Origin: Afipia sp. OHSU_II-C1
GTDB taxonomy: Bacteria > Pseudomonadota > Alphaproteobacteria > Rhizobiales > Xanthobacteraceae
Assembly: GCF_000497575.1 (NCBI RefSeq)
Contig: NZ_APJI01000021.1
Span: forward strand, 1-64,000
Length of the DNA stretch: 64,000 bases
Direction of reading: 5' to 3'
Each line of letters opens with the position of its first letter. Positions within the stretch are counted from its first letter, which is position 1. The notes beneath the pieces were generated by a model. The model was given only the letters and a program-made list of their open reading frames with translations. It searched no databases and was not told the DNA's origin. Shown in pieces: positions 45,551-54,836 of the stretch. The position numbers were made by a program, and so were the translations under genes.

Positions 45551-46392
45551 TTCGATGTCCTCTCGGCGCCAAGAATGCGCGCGCCAATGTTAAGGGCAAG
45601 TACGGTCAAGGTGATAAGCAAAGCCCCGGTCCATGCGAGCTGTTTCCAGTAATCGTAGGGGCTTTGGACGAAGTTGTTGATGGTAACCGGCAGGTTCGCC
45701 ATCGTTTTGGTCAGGTCGAGACTGAAGAACTGATTGCTCAGGGCTGTGAACAGCAACGGCGCAGTTTCACCGGCGACACGCGCGGTCGCCAGCAGAACGC
45801 CGGTGATGAGACCAGAACGTGCAGCACGATATGCGATGCGTTTGATGACAAGCGACCGCGGAAGGCCGAGCGCGGACGCAGCTTCACGCAGCGGATTAGG
45901 CACCAGGCCGAGCATGTCTTCGGTGGTCCGAACGACGACCGGGATCACGATCACGGCGAGCGCCAGCGTACCCGCCAGCGCCGAGAAGCCGCCCATCGGG
46001 ACAACAATCGCACCATACACGAACAAACCGATGATGATCGACGGAGCGCTCAACAAGATGTCGTTGATGAAACGAATCACCGAGGTCAGACGATCGTGCT
46101 TGCCGTACTCAGCGAGATAGGTCCCGGCAAACAGCCCGATCGGCGCGCCGATGCCAACGCCGAGCACTGTCATGATGATCGAGCCGACGATTGCGTTCAG
46201 CAATCCACCCTCGGTGGATCCGGGCGGCGGCGTGTTCTCGGTGAAGACACCGAGATGCAGGCCGGCGAAGCCGTTGTAGAACAGCGTGAACAGGATCAGC
46301 GCGAGCCAGGTGACTCCGAAAACAGCGGCGCCAAGGCACAGGAAGCGGACGACGATGTCCCAGCGGCGGCGTGAGGCATAGATCGGGTTCAT
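45547..46392 (-). CDS. pstA: Phosphate ABC transporter permease PstA
   Basis: 281 residues, six membrane segments, with the PstA stretches [20 protein letters not shown] and [19 protein letters not shown]. It forms the inner-membrane channel with PstC. Three bases separate it from pstC. Confidence 0.95.
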   Translation of the reverse strand: MNPIYASRRRWDIVVRFLCLGAAVFGVTWLALILFTLFYNGFAGLHLGVFTENTPPPGSTEGGLLNAIVGSIIMTVLGVGIGAPIGLFAGTYLAEYGKHDRLTSVIRFINDILLSAPSIIIGLFVYGAIVVPMGGFSALAGTLALAVIVIPVVVRTTEDMLGLVPNPLREAASALGLPRSLVIKRIAYRAARSGLITGVLLATARVAGETAPLLFTALSNQFFSLDLTKTMANLPVTINNFVQSPYDYWKQLAWTGALLITLTVLALNIGARILGAERTSK

Positions 46393-46395
46393 GAC

Positions 46396-47412
46396 TTAGT
46401 TCCCCGCCTTCTTTTCAAGACGCATCAGCATCAGCCGCGCAGCAGCCAGCACAAAGAACGTCAGCACGAACAGCAGCAGGCCGAGCAGAATGAGGCCCGA
46501 CTGATGCAGACCGTCGCTTTCCGCGAATTCGCTGGCGATGGCCGCTGAAATTGTCGTGCCCGGAGCAAAGACCGATGAGGATATCCGGAACGAGTTTCCG
46601 ATAATGAAGGTCACCGCCATCGTCTCGCCGAGCGCGCGGCCGAGCGCGAGCATGATGCCTCCGATCACGCCGACCTTGGTGTAGGGAATGACGACGTTGC
46701 GGACGACTTCCCATGTGGTGCAGCCGACGCCGTAGGCCGCCTCCTTCAGAACCGGCGGCACGGTCTTGAACACGTCCACGGAAATGGCGGTGATGAACGG
46801 CAGCACCATGATCGCCAGAATCAGCGCGGCGTTGAAGAGGCTGAGATAGGACGGCGGCCCCGCGAAAATCGTGCCGAGAATGGGCACACCGTCAAACAGC
46901 CGGATCATGAAAGGCTGAAATGAGTTTGCCAGGAATGGGCCAAGTACGAAGAAGCCCCACATGCCGTAGATGATCGACGGAATGCCTGCGAGCAATTCGA
47001 TGGCGATGCCGATCGGACGGCGCAGCCACTGCGGACAGAGTTCTGTCAGAAACACCGCGATGCCAATACCAACCGGGATGGCGATAATCATCGCGATCAC
47101 CGAGGTTATCAGTGTGCCGTAGATTGGGCCAAGCGCGCCCAGAACCGGAGGATCAGCGGACGGCGCCCAGCGCTGCGTCCAGAGGAATGCAAACCCGTAT
47201 TCCTTCATCGCGGGCCACGCGCCAGCGATCAGAGAGAGAATAATGCCGCCGAGAATAAGCAAGACGGCGATCGCGCAGGCCCTGGTGGTCCAGTAGAATG
47301 CTTTGTCGCCGAACTTGAATGCGCTCAGAGCTTTTGCGCGATCGTAAGGTCCGGCTGCTTCCATTGAGGTGCTCTGAACCGCCATCTCTGCCACGCTAGT
47401 CCCCTGTCCCAT
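46396..47412 (-). CDS. pstC: Phosphate ABC transporter permease PstC
   Basis: 338 residues, with six core membrane segments and an N-terminal cytoplasmic tail of about 45 residues. Conserved PstC stretches are present: LLAGIPSIIYGMWGFFVLGP, and LKEAAYGVGCTTWEVVRNVV as the EAA loop. It forms the channel with PstA. It is separated from pstS by 92 bases with a strong hairpin. Confidence 0.95.
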   Translation of the reverse strand: MGQGTSVAEMAVQSTSMEAAGPYDRAKALSAFKFGDKAFYWTTRACAIAVLLILGGIILSLIAGAWPAMKEYGFAFLWTQRWAPSADPPVLGALGPIYGTLITSVIAMIIAIPVGIGIAVFLTELCPQWLRRPIGIAIELLAGIPSIIYGMWGFFVLGPFLANSFQPFMIRLFDGVPILGTIFAGPPSYLSLFNAALILAIMVLPFITAISVDVFKTVPPVLKEAAYGVGCTTWEVVRNVVIPYTKVGVIGGIMLALGRALGETMAVTFIIGNSFRISSSVFAPGTTISAAIASEFAESDGLHQSGLILLGLLLFVLTFFVLAAARLMLMRLEKKAGN

Positions 47413-47461
47413 TCACTTTGCATAGTTGCCGGCTGCACACGCGTTGCGCCAGCGGTCGTCC

Positions 47462-47493
47462 AAGAAAACGGAGGAGAGGTTACCCTCTCCTCC
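47462..47493 (-). terminator. Intercistronic terminator between pstS and pstC
   Basis: On the minus strand: GGAGGAGAGG, loop GTAA, CCTCTCCTCC, then GTTTTCTT. A ten-pair stem with a U-rich tail about 11 bases after the pstS stop. It should reduce read-through so that the binding protein is made in excess. Confidence 0.85.
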
Positions 47494-47504
47494 GGAACGT
47501 TTGC

Positions 47505-48518
47505 TTAGCTCTTGATGTCAGCCGACCAGGTCTTTTCGATCAGCTTGACCACCGGCTCAGGCATCGGAATGTAGTCGAGCTCTTCAGCCATCTTGGCGCC
47601 CTTCTCGAACGACCACTTGAAGAACTTGATCGCTTCCACGGAGGCGGCCTTGTCGACCGGAGTCTTGTGCATGAGGATGAAGGTTGCGGCGGTGATCGGC
47701 CACGAAGCTTCGCCCGGCTGGTCGGTCAGGATCACGTAGTAGCCCGGAGCCTTGGCCCAATCAGCATTGGAAGCCGCCGCCTGGAACGCAGCAACGGTCG
47801 GCTGAACGGTCTTGCCGGCCTTGTTGATCATCGCAGCGTAGGTCAGCTTGTTCTGCTTGGCATAGGCATACTCGACATAGCCGATCGAGTTCTTGGTCTG
47901 GCCAACATTGCCGGCCACGCCTTCGTTGCCCTTGGCGCCGACGCCGGTGGGCCATTCAACAGCGGTCCCCTGACCAACCTTGGCCTTCCACTCAGGGCTG
48001 GCCTTCGACAGATAGTCGGTGAAGTTGAAGGTCGTTCCCGAACCGTCCGAACGGCGCACCACGGTGATGGCATCGGTCGGCAGCGTCAGCTTCGGGTTCA
48101 GCTTGGCGATTGCGGGGTCGTTCCACTTGGTGACCTTGCCGAGATAGATGTCGCCCAGCAGTTCGCCGGAGAGCACCAGTTCGCCCGGCTTGATGCCTTC
48201 GAGGTTCACGACAGGCACGATCGCGCCCATCACCATCGGCCACTGAATGAGGCCATCCTTCTCGAGCTGTTCAGCCTTGAGAGGCGCGTCGGTCGCGCCG
48301 AAGGTCACGGTCTTGGCCTGAATCTGCTTGATGCCGGCGCCGGAACCGATCGACTGGTAGTTTAGACCGTTGCCGGTCTCTTTCTTGTAAGCGTCAGCCC
48401 ACTTCGAGTAGACGGGGAACGGGAACGTCGCACCCGCGCCGGTGATGTCGGCGGCAAAGGCCGAGGTCGATGCGGCAACAAGGCCGGCAGCGACGATCGT
48501 TTTTGTAATGAAATTCAC
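47505..48518 (-). CDS. pstS: Periplasmic phosphate-binding protein PstS
   Basis: 337 residues from GTG 48518, which has GGAGAG seven bases upstream and gives a normal signal peptide ([20 protein letters not shown]). The mature start [18 protein letters not shown] and [11 protein letters not shown] are PstS hallmarks; the phosphate loop [11 protein letters not shown] is present. An open frame to 48608 exists but lacks a signal peptide. First gene of the pst-pho operon, under the Pho box at 48625. Confidence 0.96.
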   Translation of the reverse strand: MNFITKTIVAAGLVAASTSAFAADITGAGATFPFPVYSKWADAYKKETGNGLNYQSIGSGAGIKQIQAKTVTFGATDAPLKAEQLEKDGLIQWPMVMGAIVPVVNLEGIKPGELVLSGELLGDIYLGKVTKWNDPAIAKLNPKLTLPTDAITVVRRSDGSGTTFNFTDYLSKASPEWKAKVGQGTAVEWPTGVGAKGNEGVAGNVGQTKNSIGYVEYAYAKQNKLTYAAMINKAGKTVQPTVAAFQAAASNADWAKAPGYYVILTDQPGEASWPITAATFILMHKTPVDKAASVEAIKFFKWSFEKGAKMAEELDYIPMPEPVVKLIEKTWSADIKS

Positions 48519-48610
48519 TGGGTCTCTCCATCGTGTGAGCGAAGCGCCTGACCGTTCGAGATCGTTATCGCGCTTCGAGGCCGCCTTCTTAGAAGGCCGA
48601 GCCTGCACTT

Positions 48611-48642
48611 TTTATGAAATCCACATGACAGCGGTGTGACAC
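48611..48642 (-). promoter_or_regulatory. Pho box and promoter of the pst operon
   Basis: Minus strand GTGTCAC-ACCG-CTGTCAT (48642-48625): two 7-mers close to CTGTCAT spaced by four bases, the PhoB-binding pattern. A -10-like CATAAA follows at 48616-48611, eight bases further. The pstS start lies about 93 bases downstream of it. Confidence 0.85.
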
Positions 48643-48718
48643 CGTTTACCGCTGGGTAACACATGTGTAAGCTATTGATGCAGTTAAATAATTATCAAAA
48701 TCCCGGCACGGGGATCAC

Positions 48719-48847
48719 ATGCCGCACCAGCAATATCTAGCGCCGCCGCACTGGAAGGCCGCCGAGTGTGACAACGCCAGCCCCTGGCTGGCAGCCTGGT
48801 ACCGCATTGCGGTGAAGAGTGACGCCCTGCGTCCGGGCTGGCGTTGA
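48719..48847 (+). CDS. Possible 42-residue Trp-rich small protein
   Basis: ATG 48719 is preceded by GGGGA at good spacing. The product has four Trp in 42 residues (PHWKAAEC, SPWLAAWYR, PGWR), no signal peptide and no known family. It is divergent from pstS. A 12-bp inverted repeat (CAACGCCAGCCC / GGGCTGGCGTTG, 48772 and 48835) lies inside it, which could equally mean that the stretch is a structured non-coding remnant. Low confidence. Confidence 0.3.
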   Translation: MPHQQYLAPPHWKAAECDNASPWLAAWYRIAVKSDALRPGWR

Positions 48848-48923
48848 CAGTCAGGCCGCCGGGAACCTCCCGCGCTCCGCAGTTGCCCCCGCCACCTCCG
48901 ACGCCTCGCGAGCCTCCTGGAAC

Positions 48924-49346
48924 CTATTGTACACTTGCCTGCCTGATGCCGGGCGGAACTGCCTCTGCTTTCTTCCCCTTGGAATCGAACTGCTTGAGGT
49001 AGGCGACGACATCGTCAATCTGCTTTGGATCTTTCAGGCCCGGGAAAATCATCTTGGTGCCCGGAATCTTGGCTTTTGGATCCTTGATGTATTCCCGGAA
49101 GGTCGCTTCATCCCAAGTGAGGCCGGAGTTCTTGTTCGCCGCCGAGTAGTTGAAGCCTTCAATAGTCCCAGCTTTCCGCCCGAACAATCCGTTAAGCACC
49201 GGACCGACCGCGTTCTTCGCGCTCTCGCCGGTCTGGTGGCATGCCCGGCATTGAGCAAAAACCTTCTCCCCCGCGGCGACATCCTGGGCGATGGCGGGAA
49301 CAACCGAGAGAAGCCCTGCTCCTACGACGAGAACGAAAATGCGCAT
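48924..49346 (-). CDS. Class I cytochrome c (c2/c550-like), periplasmic
   Basis: 140 residues. Signal peptide 1-20 ends VPAIA. Haem motif CRACH at about 33-37, axial Met in GTKMIFPG at about 98, and the C-terminal helix IDDVVAYLKQF. This is a soluble periplasmic electron carrier. It is 76 bases downstream of the GYD gene and co-directional with the oxidase genes, so it probably feeds electrons to this oxidase. Confidence 0.92.
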   Translation of the reverse strand: MRIFVLVVGAGLLSVVPAIAQDVAAGEKVFAQCRACHQTGESAKNAVGPVLNGLFGRKAGTIEGFNYSAANKNSGLTWDEATFREYIKDPKAKIPGTKMIFPGLKDPKQIDDVVAYLKQFDSKGKKAEAVPPGIRQASVQ

Positions 49347-49422
49347 GCGACCACTCCATGTCTGACAAACAGAACGGCTGAGAAAACCAAATCTGAAACG
49401 AGCGCGCTGTTGGCTGGGCGGG

Positions 49423-49716
49423 TTAGCCCAGCGAATTGATGATTTCCCGGTAAGCTGCTTCGGGGAACGCCTTCAACGTGCGCGTCCTGATATTTCCCAT
49501 CATTCCAAGTTGCAGGTTGAAACGCGCGGCAACCGCGTCGTCTGGAGCTTCGTAAACCGCGACGATGTCATACTGTCCCATGGTCAGGAAAAATGATTTG
49601 AACTCGCCGTCCATATCCTTGAGCGCCTTCTTCGCCGCATCCAGGCGGCGCGGCGAATCCTTCACGGCCTGCACGCCTTTGTCGGTCCAGTTCGCCAGCA
49701 TGATATATGTCGTCAT
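49423..49716 (-). CDS. GYD-domain protein
   Basis: 97 residues from ATG 49716. The pattern YIMLANWTDKGVQAVKDSP, then LTMGQYDIVAVYEAPDD and RFNLQLGMMGNIRTRTLKAF fits the GYD domain, a small ferredoxin-like fold of unknown function. The longer open frame upstream is antisense-like and runs through the subunit IV gene, so it is rejected. It is in the oxidase operon. Confidence 0.85.
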   Translation of the reverse strand: MTTYIMLANWTDKGVQAVKDSPRRLDAAKKALKDMDGEFKSFFLTMGQYDIVAVYEAPDDAVAARFNLQLGMMGNIRTRTLKAFPEAAYREIINSLG

Positions 49717-49751
49717 GGCAGTCCTCCGTGCGTACGAGGCCCCCACCAGTC

Positions 49752-50132
49752 TCAAGCCCCTGACTTGAAGAACACGATCCGGGTCAACAACGTGTAGTCC
49801 GACTCCAGAACCATGATGGCCACGAACACTAACAGCACCAGCGGCGGCAGCAGGATGGCATAACTCAACGCGAGCCGCTCCCAGGCCATATGCATGAAAA
49901 CGGCAACGATCAAACCTGCCTTCAGAATCATGAACAGCAGGATCAGCGACCAGCGCAGATATCCGTGAAAACCGAAATAATCGACGAGATACGAACAGGC
50001 GCTCAGGACAAACAGCCATGCCCAGACCACGAGATACAGCTTGATCGGGTGCTGTTGTCCTTCCGCATGCGTCGCAGCTGGCGCAGCGGCAGGTGCCGCA
50101 TGAGAAACTCCGTTCATCGTGACTTCAGCCAT
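49752..50132 (-). CDS. Cytochrome c oxidase subunit IV (prokaryotic)
   Basis: 126 residues with an Ala-rich cytoplasmic start and three membrane segments (LYLVVWAWLFVLSACSYLV, LILLFMILKAGLIVAVFMHM, AILLPPLVLLVFVAIMV). KAGLIVAVFMHM is the typical subunit IV motif. It is eight bases after coxP. It stabilises the oxidase core. Confidence 0.85.
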   Translation of the reverse strand: MAEVTMNGVSHAAPAAAPAATHAEGQQHPIKLYLVVWAWLFVLSACSYLVDYFGFHGYLRWSLILLFMILKAGLIVAVFMHMAWERLALSYAILLPPLVLLVFVAIMVLESDYTLLTRIVFFKSGA

Positions 50133-50140
50133 CTGTCACC

Positions 50141-50863
50141 TCACCACAAATAGAAAAATGCGAAGATGAAGACCCACACCAAATCCACGAAATGCCAATA
50201 GAGCCCGGTGATTTCGACGATCTCGTAGTGTCCCTTCCGGCTCGTGAAAAAACCGCGCCGCTCGGTGTCGAAATCCCCGCGCCAGACCTTTCGCGCAATG
50301 ATGATGAGGAAGATCACGCCGATGGTGACGTGGGTTCCATGGAAGCCTGTAATCATGAAGAAGCATGAGCCGAACTGCGCCGCCCCCCACGGATTTTCCC
50401 ATGGCCGGACACCCTCCATGATCAACTTTGTCCACTCAAAGCCCTGCATGCCAACGAATGTCGCGCCGAATGCAGCCGTCACCAGCATCAGGATCGCAGT
50501 CTTGCGGCGATCGCGGCGATAGCCGCAGTTGACGGCCATCGCCATGGTTCCGCTGCTGCTGATGAGCACGAAGGTCATGATGGCGATCAGGATCAGCGGC
50601 ATATGATGTCCAGCGATCTCGAGCGCGAACACTTCACTGGGGTTCGGCCAAGGCACCGTCGTCGACATTCGCGCCGTCATATAGGACAGCAGAAAACAGC
50701 CGAAAATGAAGGTGTCGCTGAGGAGAAAGATCCACATCATGGCCTTGCCCCACGAGACATTCTTGAACGCCCGCTGATCTGACGACCAGTCGGCCGTAAT
50801 GCCTCGCCAGCCCTTGGCCCGCGCGTGGGGTTGTCCGGTGTGTGTCAGCACAGTCTCCGCCAT
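50141..50863 (-). CDS. coxP: Cytochrome c oxidase subunit III, second copy
   Basis: 240 residues from ATG 50863. Membrane segments typical of subunit III (GKAMMWIFLLSDTFIFGCFL, GFHGTHVTIGVIFLIIIARK, GLYWHFVDLVWVFIFAFFYL), with HGTHV and YWHFVD signatures. The order M-N-O-P with two subunit III genes matches the coxMNOP alternative oxidase of Bradyrhizobium japonicum, hence the symbol. The longer open frame is rejected. Confidence 0.85.
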   Translation of the reverse strand: MAETVLTHTGQPHARAKGWRGITADWSSDQRAFKNVSWGKAMMWIFLLSDTFIFGCFLLSYMTARMSTTVPWPNPSEVFALEIAGHHMPLILIAIMTFVLISSSGTMAMAVNCGYRRDRRKTAILMLVTAAFGATFVGMQGFEWTKLIMEGVRPWENPWGAAQFGSCFFMITGFHGTHVTIGVIFLIIIARKVWRGDFDTERRGFFTSRKGHYEIVEITGLYWHFVDLVWVFIFAFFYLW

Positions 50864-50877
50864 CGGTCCCAATCTCC

Positions 50878-51582
50878 TTAGGTCAGCAGTTGGCGGCAGA
50901 TGGCGGCGAAATCGTCCGCCCAGCCGGTCAACAACGCAAGCAGGATCAGCCAAACCAGAAGCAGGAAGTGCCAGTACATGGTGCACAGTTCGACGCTCAA
51001 GCGCAGCCGCGAGACCTCAACGCCGCGCCAGGCCTTGGCGATGGTCCTGCCCAGCGCCGCGAGGCCGCCCAGCACATGCAGTCCGTGAACCGCGGTGATG
51101 AGATAGAAGAAGGCATTGGCCGGGTTAGCCGTCAAAAAATAGCCGGCTACGTTGAGTTGTTGCCACGCCAGCAACTGGCCAATCACAAAAACGACGGCAG
51201 AGACGCCTCCTGCGAGTAAGCCGATCAGCGCATTGTCACCGTCATCCCGGCGCGCCGGGACTTGCGCCCATTGAAGTGCTGCGCTGCTTACGATCAGAAC
51301 GCCGGTGTTGAACCACAACAGCTTCGGTACCGGCAGCGACCGCCAGTCAATCAACTCCATGCGCATGGAGTACGCACTGATGAAGACGGCAAACAGCGAT
51401 CCGACAACCGCCAGAAATACACCCAGTCCAATCTTCGCGGGCGGCAGCGACGAAACGCTCCCACCGGGAAAATCGCCGATGACGCCCTCCTCCAGCCATG
51501 GCTTGGCGGCAAGGCGCTGCTGCGAGAGCCACCATCCCGCAATGGCCGCGATTCCAGCCATGAACAGGACAATCGCTGTCAC
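50878..51582 (-). CDS. coxO: Cytochrome c oxidase subunit III, first copy
   Basis: 234 residues from a GTG overlapping the coxN stop. Seven membrane segments with AVHGLHVLGGLAALG and ELCTMYWHFLLLVWLILLAL, the subunit III signatures. It differs clearly from the next gene, coxP, so the two are not a recent duplication. Having two subunit III proteins is the mark of the coxMNOP oxidase. Confidence 0.85.
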   Translation of the reverse strand: MTAIVLFMAGIAAIAGWWLSQQRLAAKPWLEEGVIGDFPGGSVSSLPPAKIGLGVFLAVVGSLFAVFISAYSMRMELIDWRSLPVPKLLWFNTGVLIVSSAALQWAQVPARRDDGDNALIGLLAGGVSAVVFVIGQLLAWQQLNVAGYFLTANPANAFFYLITAVHGLHVLGGLAALGRTIAKAWRGVEVSRLRLSVELCTMYWHFLLLVWLILLALLTGWADDFAAICRQLLT

Positions 51583-53354
51583 GGGTGCGCCCCCTTCGGT
51601 GCCAGAGCAGCCGGTGGCTCATTCTGCGGGATAAAGTCCTGCGCGGCGCCGGGCACGCTGTAGTCGTAGGCCCAGCGATAGACCACGGGGAGTTCCTTGC
51701 CCCAGTTGCCATGGGCCGGAGGGGTTTCAGGCGTCTGCCACTCCAGCGTGGTCGCTCGCCAAGGATTGCCGCCAGCTTTCTTTCCCTTACGCAGGCTCCA
51801 GAACAGATTGAATACGAAGACGAGTTGAGCGACCCCCACGATCAAAGCAGCAATGCTCATGAATGCATTCAGATCGTGCGCGGATGCCGGGACGAACGCC
51901 GTTTCACCAATGTCGTGATAGCGGCGCGGCATACCCAGGAGGCCGAGATAGTGCATGGGGAAGAAAACCGCATAGGCTCCGAGAAACGTGACCCAGAAAT
52001 GAAACTTGCCAAGTCCGTCGCTTAGCATTCGCCCAGTAACTTTCGGATACCAATGATAGATCGCGCCAAACACGACCATGATCGGCGCCACTCCCATCAC
52101 CATGTGGAAGTGAGCAACAACGAACATCGTGTCGGATAGCGGGACGTCCACGACCACGTTGCCGAGAAACAGGCCGGTCAACCCTCCGTTGACGAACGTG
52201 ACAATGAAGCCGAGCGCAAACAGCATCGGCACGGTCAGATGAATGTCGCCGCGCCACAGGGTCAGAACCCAGTTATAGACCTTGATAGCCGTCGGGATCG
52301 CAATGATCAGCGTCGTTGTTGCGAAGAAGAAGCCGAACTTCGGATTCATGCCGCTAACATACATATGGTGCGCCCACACCACGAAGCTCAGCGCACCGAT
52401 GCCAACGATCGCCCACACCATCATGCGATAGCCGAAGATGTTCTTTCGCGCGTGCGTGCTGATGAGATCGGAGACGATGCCGAACGCCGGCAGCGCCACG
52501 ATGTAGACCTCGGGATGACCGAAGAACCAGAACAGATGCTGGAACAATAGCGGACTGCCGCCGCCATATTTCATCTGTTGACCCATCTCCACCAGCGTGG
52601 GCATGAAGAAGCTGGTGCCGAGAAGCCTATCGAGCAGCATCATCACCGAAGCGACAAACAGCGCCGGAAACGCGAGCAGCGCCATCACCGTCGCAGTGAA
52701 AATGCCCCATACTGTCAGCGGCATTCGCATCAGCGTCATGCCCCGTGTGCGCGCCTGCAGCACCGTCACCACATAATTCAGGCCGCCCATGGTGAAGCCG
52801 ATAATGAACAGGATCAGCGACAGCAGCATCATGATGATGCCTGCCTCCTGCCCCGGCGTTCCGGAGAGAACTGCCTGCGGCGGATAGAGCGTCCACCCGG
52901 CGCCCGTCGGCCCGCCGGGAACGAAGAATGTCGCCACCAGCACAAGCACGGCGAGCAAATAGATCCAGTAGCTCAGCATGTTCGCGTAAGGGAAAACCAT
53001 GTCGCGAGCGCCGACCATCAACGGTATGAGGTAGTTTCCGAAACCTCCGAGAAAAAGCGCCGTGAGAAGATAGATCACCATGATCATGCCATGCATGGTG
53101 ATGAACTGGAGATACTGGCTTGGATCAATGAATGAAAACGTACCGGGGAATCCGAGTTGCAGCCGCATCAGCCACGAGAGCACCAGCGCGACCATGCCGA
53201 TGGCCATCGCGGTAAGTGAATACTGGATCGCGATGACTTTCGCATCCTGCGAGAAAACGTATTTAGTCCACCAGCTATGCGGATGATAAAGATCGACCTC
53301 ACCCACTTCAGCAGGCGGAATTCCTGCGAGCACGTCAGACGGGACATCAACCAT
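51579..53354 (-). CDS. coxN: Cytochrome c oxidase subunit I (alternative aa3-type)
   Basis: 591 residues, about twelve membrane segments. Haem and CuB ligands are visible: TMHGMIMV (haem a), FGHPEVYIVALPAFG (CuB His with the cross-linked Tyr and the D-path Glu of type A1 oxidases), WAHHMYVSG (CuB) and VVAHFHMVMG (both haems). It reduces oxygen to water and pumps protons. The conserved Glu in GHPEV places it in group A1. Confidence 0.95.
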   Translation of the reverse strand: MVDVPSDVLAGIPPAEVGEVDLYHPHSWWTKYVFSQDAKVIAIQYSLTAMAIGMVALVLSWLMRLQLGFPGTFSFIDPSQYLQFITMHGMIMVIYLLTALFLGGFGNYLIPLMVGARDMVFPYANMLSYWIYLLAVLVLVATFFVPGGPTGAGWTLYPPQAVLSGTPGQEAGIIMMLLSLILFIIGFTMGGLNYVVTVLQARTRGMTLMRMPLTVWGIFTATVMALLAFPALFVASVMMLLDRLLGTSFFMPTLVEMGQQMKYGGGSPLLFQHLFWFFGHPEVYIVALPAFGIVSDLISTHARKNIFGYRMMVWAIVGIGALSFVVWAHHMYVSGMNPKFGFFFATTTLIIAIPTAIKVYNWVLTLWRGDIHLTVPMLFALGFIVTFVNGGLTGLFLGNVVVDVPLSDTMFVVAHFHMVMGVAPIMVVFGAIYHWYPKVTGRMLSDGLGKFHFWVTFLGAYAVFFPMHYLGLLGMPRRYHDIGETAFVPASAHDLNAFMSIAALIVGVAQLVFVFNLFWSLRKGKKAGGNPWRATTLEWQTPETPPAHGNWGKELPVVYRWAYDYSVPGAAQDFIPQNEPPAALAPKGAHP

Positions 53355-53430
53355 CGGGAATGTCCTCCTTGGTCTTCACTCATCAGAGAGGGGCCTGCTC
53401 ACGAGATGTGACATCCCCTCCTTGATATTC

Positions 53431-54264
53431 TCATTCACTTCCTGCCTTGAAGTTCGCCTTCATGATGTTGCGCTGACCGGATAGCTCCGCGAACGTTTGC
53501 TGCTGCTCAAGCCACGCGCGGTAATCCTTCTCCTCTTGAACGATGACCTTACCTCGCATCTGAGCATGCGCCAGGCCGCAAAGCTCAGCGCAAAGAACCT
53601 CGAACGATCCTGTCCGCGTGGGGGTGAACCAGAAATAGGTGACTGAGCCCGGCACCATGTCCATCTTGGCGCGGAATTCCGGCACGTAGAAATTGTGCAG
53701 AACATCGATCGACCGCAGCAGCACCTTGACCGGCTTGCCGATCGGCAGATGCAGATCGCCGTTTTCGATCACGATATCATCCTGTCCGGCGGAATCCTTG
53801 GGATTCAGACCCAGAGGATTTTCGGCACTGACGTTGCGGGCATCGGATGTACCGAGCCGGCCATCCTTTCCCGGAAGACGATAACTCCAGCGCCACTGCT
53901 GGCCCATGACTTCAATTTCCGTGGCGTCGGCCGGCACGGTGACGAACTGGTGCCAAACCACCAGACCCGGTGCGAGCATGGCACCGACACCGATCGCGGT
54001 TCCTATGGTAAGCCACCATTCAAGCCTTTTGTTCTCCGGCTCGTAGGCAGCCTGCCTTCCCTCCTTGTGATGGTAGCGGAAGACGCAATAGGCCATGAAA
54101 GCAACGACAGCGAAGAACACCGCTCCGGTGATCCAGAACGTCATCGTGATTGTATCGTCGATGTAGCTCCAGTTTGAAGCAATCGGCGTCCACCACCAGG
54201 GACTCCAGAGGTGGAACAGCACGGAAGCGACCGCGACCAAAAGCAGTATGAGTGCTACAGCCAT
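53431..54264 (-). CDS. coxM: Cytochrome c oxidase subunit II with CuA site
   Basis: 277 residues from ATG 54264, behind AAGGA; a TTG 12 codons earlier is possible. Two membrane segments (about 1-20 and 40-65), then the cupredoxin domain. CuA ligands are complete: His in DVLHNFYVPEF, then CAELCGLAHAQM. An insert of about 35 polar residues follows GQQWRWSYRLPG, as in CoxM. It accepts electrons from cytochrome c. No cytochrome c domain is fused to it. First gene of the oxidase operon. Confidence 0.93.
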   Translation of the reverse strand: MAVALILLLVAVASVLFHLWSPWWWTPIASNWSYIDDTITMTFWITGAVFFAVVAFMAYCVFRYHHKEGRQAAYEPENKRLEWWLTIGTAIGVGAMLAPGLVVWHQFVTVPADATEIEVMGQQWRWSYRLPGKDGRLGTSDARNVSAENPLGLNPKDSAGQDDIVIENGDLHLPIGKPVKVLLRSIDVLHNFYVPEFRAKMDMVPGSVTYFWFTPTRTGSFEVLCAELCGLAHAQMRGKVIVQEEKDYRAWLEQQQTFAELSGQRNIMKANFKAGSE

Positions 54265-54836
54265 CCCTTGTTCATCCTTGCCTCTAGAGGCTACGGACAA
54301 GACTTAAGGGGCACGGCTCATGTCGACATGGATGGCACAACTTTGACCTAGCCATCGCAATGCTGGCCGCCTTGCCCCCTTAACCGGTCGCAACATCGAA
54401 CCCGACGTAATCATTTTAAGAGCGGTTCAAGCCGGTCGGGGTCTATTCACGATCGCTGGTGTCATTGAACTGCGGGCATTACCACCAGAGGATGTTCCTC
54501 GGCAGGCTTGATTGTCAATAGACCGGGTTATGCGGATGAATGATGCTTGTTGATCGCGGCGTGGGCGTGCGATGCCGCATTGCAATCTGGATCAGCCAAG
54601 TGCGCTGCTTCCACGGTGGCAAATTTTGCAGATGCACAATGGAGCTAACAACGCGTGCTATTCTTATCAGGCTGCGCTATACTTGTTTCACAGGTCGCGA
54701 CCCGCTTTTGCTCGGCAAAGCTCTTTCGTGAACTTGGCCGTTTGTCTGGTCGCCATTTCTGCGCACGAAGGCGATTGAACGTCGCTTGAAAAAGACGCCC
54801 AATCTCGCCGGTGCGAACGCATGGGAGATTGTGACC
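54265..54836. other. 572-bp region without a convincing gene
   Basis: Divergent region between coxM (leftward) and the DUF2189 gene (rightward), so it should hold both promoters. A distant inverted repeat TTAAGGGG (54304) / CCCCTTAA (about 54377) is present. Short open frames at about 54540-54778 have poor starts and unlikely composition. I see no reliable FNR/FixK site. Confidence 0.5.

Noticed and set aside
54508-54522. TTGATTGTCAA as a possible FNR/FixK site before the oxidase operon
   Set aside because: The half sites are spaced by three bases, not the four needed after TTGAT, and the downstream half is not ATCAA.
54540-54778. Two short plus-strand frames before the DUF2189 gene
   Set aside because: No ribosome site, Arg/Cys-rich composition and mutual overlap; more likely promoter region.
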